NCBI RefSeq assembly: GCF_002858765.1
Contig: NZ_PJRP01000027.1
Location: 38,557-74,144, forward strand
DNA from: Cupriavidus pauculus
Lineage (GTDB): Bacteria; Pseudomonadota; Gammaproteobacteria; Burkholderiales; Burkholderiaceae
Reading direction: 5' to 3'
DNA length: 35,588 bases
The position numbers and the translations under genes are program-made. This document shows positions 7,063 to 14,437 of the stretch, piece after piece (within the stretch, counting starts at the first letter, position 1; every line of letters starts with the position of its first letter). The notes under the pieces were generated by a model. It had not been told where the DNA came from and searched no databases. It saw nothing but the letters and a program-made list of their open reading frames with translations.

Positions 7063-7943
7063 GACGGTACCTCTTCGGCGCGAACGACGTTGGACAACAC
7101 GCCGACGCCTGCAATGTCGACTTCCACGACGTCACCCGCCACGAGGAATCGGGGAGGATCGAAGCGAACGCCGGCGCCGATAGGAGTGCCCGTCGCGATG
7201 ACGTCACCCGGGTTCAGTGTAGCGAACTGCGAAAGGTAAGCGACCAGCGCGTCAAAGGGAAACATGAGGTTCGCCGTAGTGTCGTGCTGTCGCACTTCAC
7301 CGTTCACGCGGGTCGTCAATTCAATATTGTCGAAACCGGAGAACTCGTCTGCTGTGACCACCCAAGGGCCGATAGCCCCAGACGCGTCGAAGTTCTTGCC
7401 TTGCGTGACGTTGAATTTTCCGTGATGCAGCCAATCGCGGATAGTGCCCTCGTTGATGCAGGTGAGACCTGCGATGTGTGCGTGGGCGTCAGCCTTGTCG
7501 ATCCGGCGACCGGTCTTACCGATAACGATGCCGATCTCTCCCTCGTAATCGAGTTGCTTCGACTCCGGCGGAAGCAGCAACGCCTGACCATGACCAGTCA
7601 GCGAAGCGGGCGTCCGCATGAAGACGCTCGGGTATTTGGGTAGGTCGCTGTTATCTTTGTACTCCGCGTTGCGATGTGCGTAGTTGACACCAATGCAGAA
7701 GATCTTTTCAGGGTCCGGTATCGGAGGCAACAGCTGTACCGACGCAAGGGGATGGTCTACCTGCGCGCGAGAAATGGCATCCTTCGCGTGGGCGAGAAGC
7801 GGTTCACCGCCCGCGAGGAGATCTTTCACGGACTTGGTATCCGCTAGTCGTCGTGCGAGGTCGATGACGCCAGCTTCAGCACCTTGGCCGATGACGGCGC
7901 CCCAGGAAACTTCTGCGCCGGCGAGAAAAGTAACGAGCTTCAT
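7059..7943 (-). CDS. fumarylacetoacetate hydrolase (FAH)-family protein
   Basis: Encodes 294 aa with the FAH fold block at residues about 80-290 after an N-terminal domain. The metal-binding Glu-x-Glu is present (Glu134, Glu136 in Asp-Tyr-Glu-Gly-Glu-Ile-Gly), as is Lys183 in Gln-Gly-Lys-Asn-Phe-Asp. The third ligand position, usually Asp in an Asn-Asp motif, reads Asn164-Glu165, a conservative but unusual change. Family members hydrolyse C-C bonds in acylpyruvates, decarboxylate, or isomerise (HpaG). In an operon with HpaH- and HpaI-like enzymes, a decarboxylase/isomerase or acylpyruvase role just before the hydratase is likely. It overlaps its neighbours by 4 nt on both sides (ATGA), so it is tightly coupled. 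Confidence 0.85.
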   Translation of the reverse strand: MKLVTFLAGAEVSWGAVIGQGAEAGVIDLARRLADTKSVKDLLAGGEPLLAHAKDAISRAQVDHPLASVQLLPPIPDPEKIFCIGVNYAHRNAEYKDNSDLPKYPSVFMRTPASLTGHGQALLLPPESKQLDYEGEIGIVIGKTGRRIDKADAHAHIAGLTCINEGTIRDWLHHGKFNVTQGKNFDASGAIGPWVVTADEFSGFDNIELTTRVNGEVRQHDTTANLMFPFDALVAYLSQFATLNPGDVIATGTPIGAGVRFDPPRFLVAGDVVEVDIAGVGVLSNVVRAEEVPS

Positions 7944-8827
7944 GCTTCGAATCCGAAGAGGTTGGCGGGATTTTCCACAAGGATCTTGTGGCGCATTGCG
8001 GCGTCCGGAGCAAACCGGTAGAGGAGCTCAAGCAGGTCACCCTCATTCGGGGGCTGCTTGACGGAAACGGGGTGGGGCCAGTCGCTACCCCATACGCATC
8101 GGTCGGGGGCGGCGTCAACTAGTCGTTGCGCTAGCGGTACGACGTCGTTCCAGGGTGCCCCTTCTCGCGAGATCTTCTCACTGAGTGAAAGCATGACCCA
8201 GTAGTTGCCTCGCGTCAGTCTGTCGAGGATGGCCCGGAGGCTCGGATCGGCATCTCCTTTGGTAGGATCGGCGCGTCCCATGTGGTCCAGGAGGATCGGC
8301 ACGTTAAGCTTGTCATAGGCGGCCAGTTGCGACTCGATGCCATCGGGTTCGGGCTGCAGCTTGATGTACCAACCTAGTTCCTTGACGCGGGAAAACGCCT
8401 TGTCTTGTTCAGATGCGCTCATGCTGATGCCTAGCCCAGCGCGGGTGAATCTTGCTCCGCGCACACCTGCGTCGTGGAGTTTTTCCAGATAGGCATCGTC
8501 GCACTCAGTCAGCACGGCTGCGTTGGCGCAACCCAAGTAGGTGCGCGGTCCGGTCGGCGAGTTCAAATTCTTGAGCGCATCAAGGACGACGGCGTGGTCC
8601 GCACCATAGGTCGTGGCCTGGACAATTACGCCGCGAGTGATACCTAATGTGCGATGCAAGCGCTGGGCGATCTCCCACGTCGCAGTTGGCATTTCATAAG
8701 CCGCACCTGGCCTAACGGGGAACCTGTCGCGAGGGCCGAACACATGGAACTGACTGTCGCAACTGTTGGCCGGCGGCAGAGGGACTGGCGCACGGGGATT
8801 GGGATCGAAGGGAAGGTAGTCTGGCAT
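7940..8827 (-). CDS. LigI-like amidohydrolase-superfamily (COG3618) hydrolase
   Basis: Encodes 295 aa, the size of 2-pyrone-4,6-dicarboxylate hydrolase (LigI) and related lactonases. The first beta-strand motif reads Cys-Asp-Ser-Gln-Phe-His-Val-Phe-Gly (residues 23-31), so the usual His-x-His is Gln26-x-His28. Later blocks are Leu-Asp-His-Met-Gly-Arg and the catalytic-Asp block Trp-Gly-Ser-Asp-Trp-Pro-His. LigI works without a divalent metal, and the Gln here fits a weak or absent metal site. The likely role is hydrolysis of a lactone or pyrone intermediate feeding the FAH/HpaH/HpaI steps. The stop overlaps the next start by 4 nt; RidA lies 55 nt upstream. Specificity is unknown. Confidence 0.8.
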   Translation of the reverse strand: MPDYLPFDPNPRAPVPLPPANSCDSQFHVFGPRDRFPVRPGAAYEMPTATWEIAQRLHRTLGITRGVIVQATTYGADHAVVLDALKNLNSPTGPRTYLGCANAAVLTECDDAYLEKLHDAGVRGARFTRAGLGISMSASEQDKAFSRVKELGWYIKLQPEPDGIESQLAAYDKLNVPILLDHMGRADPTKGDADPSLRAILDRLTRGNYWVMLSLSEKISREGAPWNDVVPLAQRLVDAAPDRCVWGSDWPHPVSVKQPPNEGDLLELLYRFAPDAAMRHKILVENPANLFGFEA

Positions 8828-8882
8828 ATCGGTGGCGCAAGAAGTGAGCGCGCCCTAAAGCGCGCGTTGATGTTCCGTGACG

Positions 8883-9290
8883 TCAGGCGATGAAGGCAGT
8901 GAAATCGCATTCGATGAGCTTCCCCATATCGAGGTCGGCCTGCATCGTGTGCCGAGCCGGTCGAGACGCGGGGTCGGGAAACATCTCGAGCCATGGCTTG
9001 TTCAAAGCAGGGCGTTGACTTCTGTCCTTCATCCAAACCGTCAACTTGACGATGTCGCCGGTCGTACCGCCTGCCGCTTCGACAATGAGCTTGACGTTTG
9101 CGAGCATATATTCGCATTGCGCCTCGATGGTTTCGGCAGGCTTCCCGGTGGAGGGATCGTTGCCCTGGATGCTGCCGCTCATCAACAGCGGGCCGATCCG
9201 GCAACCGGCTGGAATAGGATTCTTATGACTGAATCCGGTCACGTAGACGCTGGTACGGCGAGTGGAGAGGTTGTCGCTGGAGGCGTTCAT
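8883..9290 (-). CDS. RidA/YjgF-family deaminase
   Basis: Encodes 135 aa from the ATG at 9290; an upstream frame to 9341 only adds residues that overlap the receptor gene. RidA proteins hydrolyse reactive enamine/imine intermediates to ketones plus ammonia; some catabolic versions are 2-aminomuconate deaminases. The conserved Arg is present in the block Arg-Pro-Ala-Arg-His-Thr-Met-Gln-Ala, along with the Gly-Gly-Thr-Thr-Gly-Asp-Ile-Val-Lys loop. Its place at the head of a hydrolase/hydratase/aldolase operon suggests the pathway carries a nitrogen-containing intermediate, for example an aminomuconate-like acid. That is an inference from context. Confidence 0.85.
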   Translation of the reverse strand: MNASSDNLSTRRTSVYVTGFSHKNPIPAGCRIGPLLMSGSIQGNDPSTGKPAETIEAQCEYMLANVKLIVEAAGGTTGDIVKLTVWMKDRSQRPALNKPWLEMFPDPASRPARHTMQADLDMGKLIECDFTAFIA

Positions 9291-9298
9291 GGGATGTT

Positions 9299-10285
9299 CT
9301 ACTCTGCTGTGATGTTTGCCTGCTTGATCAGCGGTGTCCATCGCTTGTCCTCATTGGTCAGGAACTGCTTGAATTGCTCTGGAGTACTACTGCGAGCCTC
9401 TGTACCCAATGCATCAAACTTCGCCTGCACCTCCTTGTCGGCGAGAATGCGGCGCAACGCGTCCGAAAGTTTCGTCACGATCTCTTGCGACGTTCCAGCG
9501 GGGGCGAGCAGGCCGGTGAAGGTTTCTACAGTCAAGTCCGGGAAACCCGATTCCTGTAGGGTCGGCACGTTCGGCAGTTGCGGCAGACGCTTCGCGGAGC
9601 CTACGGCTAGCGCCCGCGTGCGACCTTGCTTGATGAAGGGCAGGGCAACGGAAAGCTGGTCGAAGTTGAACTGGACTTGGCCGCCGAGCAGATCTGTCGT
9701 GGCCGGCGCGTTGCCCTTGTAGTGGACGGTGGTCCAGTGAGCTCCAGTCTTTTGTTGCAGATACTCGCTGACCAAGTGGTTTTGTGTGCCAGCTCCTGGG
9801 GAGGCCATTGTCAAGTTGCTGTCGGGCTTCTTGGCCGCAGCTAGCAGATCCGCGACTGTCTTGTACGGTGAAGTACTGTTGACCTGCAAAATCACCGGCG
9901 TGAAGGACACTGAACTAATTGGGACAAAGTCCTTCTTCCAGTCGTAGCTGTTCTTTTTGTAGATCGTGGGGGAGAAAAGAATGGGACCGTTCGCGCCCAG
10001 AAACAGCGTATAGCCGTCTGCTTTTGCCTTCGCCACGGATTCGGCGCCAATAATCCCGCCTGCGCCTGGCTTGTTGTCGATAAGGAACGGCTGCCCGAAG
10101 ATCTCCTGCAGCTTCGCGCCGATGATTCGACCTGCGGAGTCGACATTCCCGCCCGGCGGGTAAGGCACGACTACGCGTACAGGCTTATCCGGCCACGCTT
10201 GCGCAAGAATGGGTGAGGCGAGGGAAACCAGTACTGCCGCCAGCGCGGCTTTTGTGACAGCGCGCGGGCATCGAAACTCGGTCAT
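9299..10285 (-). CDS. Bug/TctC-family periplasmic solute-binding protein (first operon)
   Basis: Encodes 328 aa with an N-terminal signal peptide ending Ala-Gln-Ala. Then comes the Bug signature Trp-Pro-Asp-Lys-Pro-Val-Arg-Val-Val-Val-Pro-Tyr-Pro-Pro-Gly-Gly and the block Asp-Asn-Lys-Pro-Gly-Ala-Gly-Gly. Bug proteins bind carboxylates, amino acids or aromatic acids in the periplasm and feed TctAB-type transporters or signalling. The start at 10285 is chosen for GGAGAC 4-9 nt upstream; an ATG at 10303 is also in frame. First gene of the operon, 8 nt before RidA. No TctA/TctB is encoded in the window, so it is an orphan receptor, as most of the family are. The likely ligand is the substrate degraded by the operon. 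Confidence 0.93.
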   Translation of the reverse strand: MTEFRCPRAVTKAALAAVLVSLASPILAQAWPDKPVRVVVPYPPGGNVDSAGRIIGAKLQEIFGQPFLIDNKPGAGGIIGAESVAKAKADGYTLFLGANGPILFSPTIYKKNSYDWKKDFVPISSVSFTPVILQVNSTSPYKTVADLLAAAKKPDSNLTMASPGAGTQNHLVSEYLQQKTGAHWTTVHYKGNAPATTDLLGGQVQFNFDQLSVALPFIKQGRTRALAVGSAKRLPQLPNVPTLQESGFPDLTVETFTGLLAPAGTSQEIVTKLSDALRRILADKEVQAKFDALGTEARSSTPEQFKQFLTNEDKRWTPLIKQANITAE

Positions 10286-10387
10286 GTTGTCTCCGTTTGT
10301 CATCTAGTTGGGCCGGGCATCCGCCCGACTCGTGACAACTCCACTCTACAAATGTCGAGTGCGCTGCTGCAATGCAATAACTTCCCA

Positions 10388-10408
10388 ATAGTCCATGATG
10401 TGGACTAT
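10388..10408. promoter_or_regulatory. perfect inverted repeat, probable IclR-type operator
   Basis: ATAGTCCA (10388-10395), five bases, TGGACTAT (10401-10408): a perfect 8-bp dyad in the 200-nt gap between the divergent receptor operon and the flavin-reductase/IclR pair. IclR-family operators are short dyads in such positions. It lies about 103 nt upstream of the receptor start and 78 nt upstream of the plus-strand start, so it could control both directions. Confidence 0.65.
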
Positions 10409-10485
10409 ATTGATGCCGAACACCGCCGCACATTTGTCGCCGAGGGCAGAATCGCTGCATCACTGTTCGAACGTAGGAAACCGTA

Positions 10486-11115
10486 ATGCAAGTCCTAGCC
10501 GAATCCCTATCCCCTGAAGCAACGTATCGACTGATGAGCGGCATCGTTGTACCGAGGCCCATCGCGTGGATTACTACGCTGTCACCGGAAGGCGTCATAA
10601 ATCTCGCCCCGTTCTCCTGTTTCACCTTCGTATCGAATAAGCCTCCGCTGTTGGGAATCAACATCGGGCGGAAGGCAGGGGTACGCAAAGACACGGGTGC
10701 GAACATCCACGCGACGAAGGAGTTCGTGGTCAACATTGGCGATGCGACGCAACTAGACGCGATTCACATGAGCAGCGTCGAACATCCGCCGGAGGTGAGC
10801 GAGGCCGACATCTTGGGTCTGGACACGGCGCCGTCCGTGTCGATTCGCACGCCGCGTTTGGCCGACGCTCCTGTGAGCATGGAGTGCCGGCTTGAGCGTG
10901 TCATTGAGTTTGGTGAGACTGGCGCAGAGTTTATTGTCGGAGAGGTGCTGGCATTCCATCTCCGCGATGGGCTGTACCGTGACGGCAAGGTGGAGACACG
11001 CGAGTTGAACCCAGTGTGTCGTATTGGAGGCCCAAATTATGCGAGTCTGGGTGAGATCGTCACGCTGAGAGCTGTAGCGCAAACGCCTAAGTCTGTCATG
11101 AACAAAGATGGTTAG
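10486..11115 (+). CDS. flavin reductase-domain (FMN-binding split-barrel) protein
   Basis: Encodes 209 aa with AGGA 7 nt before the ATG. The N-terminal block (Ile-Val-Val-Pro-Arg-Pro-Ile-Ala-Trp-Ile-Thr-Thr, then Asn-Leu-Ala-Pro-Phe-Ser) is the FMN-binding signature of the flavin-reductase-like family. Members reduce FMN/FAD with NAD(P)H for two-component monooxygenases, or bind FMN for other redox steps. No partner monooxygenase is present here, so it either serves one encoded elsewhere or has its own reaction. It is divergent from the catabolic operon and 45 nt upstream of the IclR gene, likely co-transcribed with it. Confidence 0.85.
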   Translation: MQVLAESLSPEATYRLMSGIVVPRPIAWITTLSPEGVINLAPFSCFTFVSNKPPLLGINIGRKAGVRKDTGANIHATKEFVVNIGDATQLDAIHMSSVEHPPEVSEADILGLDTAPSVSIRTPRLADAPVSMECRLERVIEFGETGAEFIVGEVLAFHLRDGLYRDGKVETRELNPVCRIGGPNYASLGEIVTLRAVAQTPKSVMNKDG

Positions 11116-11160
11116 GCAGTCAACCGTGCAAGCGGCTGTTCTTTGATGACGGAGGTGACG

Positions 11161-11961
11161 ATGGAGCGTGGGTCCGACAAGAGCGGCGCGTCCGAAGGCG
11201 CACAGAGTATTCGTCGTGCGCTAGCCATACTGCGCATCGTTGCCGCCGGGCAAGAGCTAGGCGTTCGCTTGGTCGACGTGGTGGCCAGCACCGGACTTAG
11301 TCAACCCACGGTCCACCGGATCTTACGTGTACTGATTGAAGAAGGCGCTGCCGAGCAGAATCCAGAGACTCGTCGCTACGTCATTGGCAATGAGGTGTCG
11401 CTGCTAGGCTTGGCTCGTATTGCGCGTTTTCCGCTTCGTGCCGCCGCCGAACCATATTTGCAGTACCTGAGCGAGACGCTGGGCGACACAATATTCCTGA
11501 CAATTGCCAATGGCGACGACTCTGTATGCATCGGACGTTGGCCGGGGAGCTACCCAGTCAAGGTATTGTCAATTGATGTCGGGGCCCGCCGACCTCTTGG
11601 GGTAGGTGTCAGCGGGTTGGTGCTTCTGGCGTCCAAGCCGGACGATGAGCTCAAAGCAATCGTCAAACGCAATGCGAAGCGATTGGCCGCGCTGAAAGTC
11701 GACCCAGTTGACCTCATGGAGCGTGCGCACGAGGCGCGCAAGCAGGGGTACGGTTACACGGCGAAGGGTGTTGTGCAGGGATCGCGAGCGGTAGCGGTTC
11801 CGGTGTTCGATGGTTCGGGTGCTGTGGTGGCGGGTATCGCGATGGCGACCATTACCGAGCGACTTCCTGCCAGTCGCCTATCCGCTACGGTTATCGAGAT
11901 GCAAAAGCAGGCTGAGATGCTGCGTCAGCGAATCATTGAGATGGGAAAGTCCCGCATCTGA
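11161..11961 (+). CDS. IclR-family transcriptional regulator
   Basis: Encodes 266 aa. The start at 11161 has GGAGG 5 nt upstream; earlier in-frame starts (11143, 11146) would add five or six residues across that site. The N-terminal winged helix-turn-helix (residues about 14-75, with Leu-Ser-Gln-Pro-Thr-Val-His-Arg-Ile-Leu) is followed by the IclR effector-binding GAF-like domain (Thr-Ala-Lys-Gly-Val-Val-Gln-Gly-Ser-Arg-Ala-Val-Ala-Val-Pro-Val-Phe block). IclR proteins sense small carboxylates and control adjacent catabolic genes. It lies downstream of the flavin reductase gene and next to the divergent operon, whose intergenic dyad is the obvious candidate target. Confidence 0.93.
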   Translation: MERGSDKSGASEGAQSIRRALAILRIVAAGQELGVRLVDVVASTGLSQPTVHRILRVLIEEGAAEQNPETRRYVIGNEVSLLGLARIARFPLRAAAEPYLQYLSETLGDTIFLTIANGDDSVCIGRWPGSYPVKVLSIDVGARRPLGVGVSGLVLLASKPDDELKAIVKRNAKRLAALKVDPVDLMERAHEARKQGYGYTAKGVVQGSRAVAVPVFDGSGAVVAGIAMATITERLPASRLSATVIEMQKQAEMLRQRIIEMGKSRI

Positions 11962-12019
11962 CGGTGATGAGCGCTCGCGTTCCTGTCCGCGACAAAAATC
12001 ACGTTTGGGCACAATAGGC

Positions 12020-12038
12020 ACAGGGCTCGGCGCCCTGT
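12020..12038. terminator. hairpin between convergent genes, possible bidirectional terminator
   Basis: ACAGGGC, loop TCGGC, GCCCTGT: a perfect 7-bp stem between the end of the IclR gene (11961) and the amidase stop (12041). No T-run of more than three follows on either strand, so termination strength is uncertain. Confidence 0.45.
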
Positions 12039-12040
12039 AT

Positions 12041-13369
12041 TCAGATTTCACTGCGCATGTGGGCGCATGGTGCAACGCCCAATCCCAAATCCCGTTGAAT
12101 AGCCCAGGCGACGTCTAGCAAGCGCCGGTCACCAAACCGTGCCGTCACCATCTGGATGCCCACGGGCAGGCCACCGCTACCCAATCCCGTCGGCATCGAT
12201 ATGCAGGGCGCGTGAAGCAGAGTCCAGATGCTGTTGCACGCGGGGCTGCCAGTGTCGTCAAGCCCATATGGCGCTTCGCCGAGCGCCGGCGGTGTGAGCA
12301 CCACGTCCAGATGGCCACTGTCTCGGAAGAGCGCATCAAACTTTGATCTGCACATCGCGGCAGTATCATATGCAGTGACCAGATCGCTATGGCGATAGCC
12401 CACGACATTCTCGGCGGTCTGCCGAATCAGCGGATGCATGACGTCTGGCCTGCTCAGGAGCTCGGGTAGGAAGCTTCGCCGGCCCTCCTGTCGGATGATG
12501 ATTTGCTGGGCGGCGGACAGTGACTCGAAATCGGCCGGCAGCGCCAGTTCGACGATCTCCGCGCCTTCGCGCGCGAGTGCCGCCGCCGTGGACTCCAGTG
12601 CGGCCTTTCCCGATGCATCGACCTTGTCCCAATGTGGTCCGCGATACAAGCCGACTTTCAGGCCGCGCAGTGCCACCGGAACGTTGGAGGGCTCGTCGCA
12701 GATCCGCAGCGCATCAGCCACGAGGGACAAGTCGGCGACGCTTCGGCCATACCAGCCAATCGTGTCTAGGCTTGGCGCATAGACCTTGGCGCCTTCGGAG
12801 CTCGTCACGCCATGCGTAGGCTTGAAGCCGAAGACGCCGTTATAGGCAGCGGGACGGATGATGGAGCCGCCGGTCTGCGTGCCAAATGCCAATTGCGCCA
12901 TGCCCGCTGCAATGGCCGCCGCCGAGCCAGACGACGATCCGCCCGGTGTATGCATGAGATTGTGCGGATTGCGCGTGGCGGCCGGTCGACCATTGGCACC
13001 AAACTCCACCGTATCGGTCTTGCCGACAACCAGCGCGCCGAGTGCACGAACCGTCGCCACGCAAGCAGCATCCTTGCCGCTGCGATGGCTGGCATAGGCG
13101 GGCGTGTTGTACGTCGTTGGCATGTCGAACGTCTCGATAACGTCCTTGATGGCAAACGTCAGCCCATGCAACGCATGCCCAGGCGTAAGCTTGTCGAGTT
13201 CACGCGCTCGACGGACAACGGCCTCAGGATCCAGGTACGCGAACGCTCGGATTTCGGGCTCATACCGTGCGATCTGCGCGAGCGTGGAGCGCGCAAGGTC
13301 TTCACACGACAACTCGCGCTTGTGGATCAGTTCAGATGCCTCGACGGCACTCAGGGCAAACGGTTGCAT
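12041..13369 (-). CDS. amidase (amidase-signature family, GatA-like)
   Basis: Encodes 442 aa, normal for amidase-signature enzymes, which hydrolyse amide bonds with a Ser-cisSer-Lys triad. All three are readable: Lys75 (Phe-Ala-Ile-Lys-Asp-Val), the cis-Ser in Gly-Gly-Ser145-Ser-Ser-Gly-Ser, and the nucleophile Ser169 in Gly-Thr-Gln-Thr-Gly-Gly-Ser-Ile-Ile-Arg-Pro-Ala. It has no signal peptide, so it is cytoplasmic. It is the last gene of the second operon, 11 nt after the upstream receptor gene. With an M20 peptidase and an MmgE/PrpD protein in the same operon, an amide or N-acyl compound is the likely nutrient. It is not GatA itself: no gatB or gatC is nearby. Confidence 0.9.
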   Translation of the reverse strand: MQPFALSAVEASELIHKRELSCEDLARSTLAQIARYEPEIRAFAYLDPEAVVRRARELDKLTPGHALHGLTFAIKDVIETFDMPTTYNTPAYASHRSGKDAACVATVRALGALVVGKTDTVEFGANGRPAATRNPHNLMHTPGGSSSGSAAAIAAGMAQLAFGTQTGGSIIRPAAYNGVFGFKPTHGVTSSEGAKVYAPSLDTIGWYGRSVADLSLVADALRICDEPSNVPVALRGLKVGLYRGPHWDKVDASGKAALESTAAALAREGAEIVELALPADFESLSAAQQIIIRQEGRRSFLPELLSRPDVMHPLIRQTAENVVGYRHSDLVTAYDTAAMCRSKFDALFRDSGHLDVVLTPPALGEAPYGLDDTGSPACNSIWTLLHAPCISMPTGLGSGGLPVGIQMVTARFGDRRLLDVAWAIQRDLGLGVAPCAHMRSEI

Positions 13370-13380
13370 GGATGAATGCT

Positions 13381-14379
13381 TTAATCTGCGTGGATGCCCG
13401 AATGAAGCGCAACCGCCTTCAGGCGAGGCAACTCCTCGGCAATCAGCGCCTCGACCGCCTTGCCATCGGCGTATCCCACCTCGAACCCGGTGGCGAGCAA
13501 CTTCTCCTGCATCTGCGGGCTGGCCATGGTGTTCGCCAGTGCCTTCTGCAGCTTTGCCTTGACGTCCAGAGGCAGCCCCTTAGGCGCCGCAATGGCGACC
13601 CAGGTGGAGATCGACGGCAGCTTGACACCGCTCTCGGCAAGCGTTGGCACATTCGGCAACAAGGTGGAGCGCTTCGTTGTGGTCACGACGATCGGCTTGA
13701 TGCGCCCTTCCTTGATATAGGGCAGCGCTGCCGGAACGGTATCGATGTCGAATTCGATCTGGCCGCCCAACAGGTCATTCATAGCCGGCGCACTGCCCTT
13801 GTACGGGACGTGTGTCATGCGGATACCGGTCGCGGTCTTGATCATCTCTCCAGCGAAATGTGCGGTGCTGCCATTGCCAAACGAGGCGTAATTGTAGCCG
13901 TCTGGCTTGGCCTGAGTGGCCGCAACGACGTCCTTGAATGTGTGTGCTGCGATGGATTTACCGGCGAGCAGCACCAGCGCATTGCGCCCCAACAGCCCGA
14001 TCGGCTCGAAGCTCTTGACCGGATCATACGGCAGCTTCGGCGTGATCGCCGGGCCCGACGTGAACGTCGAACCCGAGCTGATCAGCAGGGTGTAACCATC
14101 GGCCGGCGCCTTGGCAACGAATGCCGCACCAATGACGGTGCCCGCACCAGCGCGGTTTTCGACCACAATCGATTGACCGAGCTGCTCGCCCAGCTTCGCG
14201 GCTACCGTACGGCCCACCACGTCGGTATTCCCACCTGCCGGAAACGGCACCACCAGTTGAATGGGACGCGACGGATAATTCGCCGCCCCCTGTGCGAGCG
14301 CAGCGCCTGACACCGCCAACCCCATCCCCATCGCCATCCCCATCACGATGGCACGACGTCCTTTCCAATGCTTCGACAT
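13381..14379 (-). CDS. Bug/TctC-family periplasmic solute-binding protein (second operon, copy 1)
   Basis: Encodes 332 aa with an N-terminal signal peptide (Met-rich hydrophobic stretch, cleavage near Ala-Leu-Ala-Gln). The mature start Tyr-Pro-Ser-Arg-Pro-Ile-Gln-Leu-Val-Val-Pro-Phe-Pro-Ala-Gly-Gly-Asn-Thr-Asp is the Bug signature, and Glu-Asn-Arg-Ala-Gly-Ala-Gly follows. It lies between the M20 peptidase gene (58 nt upstream) and the amidase (11 nt downstream), so it is part of the operon. It is clearly different in sequence from the receptor at the head of the same operon, suggesting two ligands, for instance substrate and a hydrolysis product. No TctAB partners are in the window. Confidence 0.93.
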   Translation of the reverse strand: MSKHWKGRRAIVMGMAMGMGLAVSGAALAQGAANYPSRPIQLVVPFPAGGNTDVVGRTVAAKLGEQLGQSIVVENRAGAGTVIGAAFVAKAPADGYTLLISSGSTFTSGPAITPKLPYDPVKSFEPIGLLGRNALVLLAGKSIAAHTFKDVVAATQAKPDGYNYASFGNGSTAHFAGEMIKTATGIRMTHVPYKGSAPAMNDLLGGQIEFDIDTVPAALPYIKEGRIKPIVVTTTKRSTLLPNVPTLAESGVKLPSISTWVAIAAPKGLPLDVKAKLQKALANTMASPQMQEKLLATGFEVGYADGKAVEALIAEELPRLKAVALHSGIHAD

Positions 14380-14437
14380 ATCTATATCACCTAAAACAGG
14401 ATCTACAAGTAAACAACATCACCGAGCCGCCAATCCT

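Noticed and set aside
13267..14310. 347-codon plus-strand open frame opposite the second-operon Bug receptor
   Set aside because: It is a shadow of a well-supported receptor gene, with Arg/Gln/His-biased composition typical of antisense frames.
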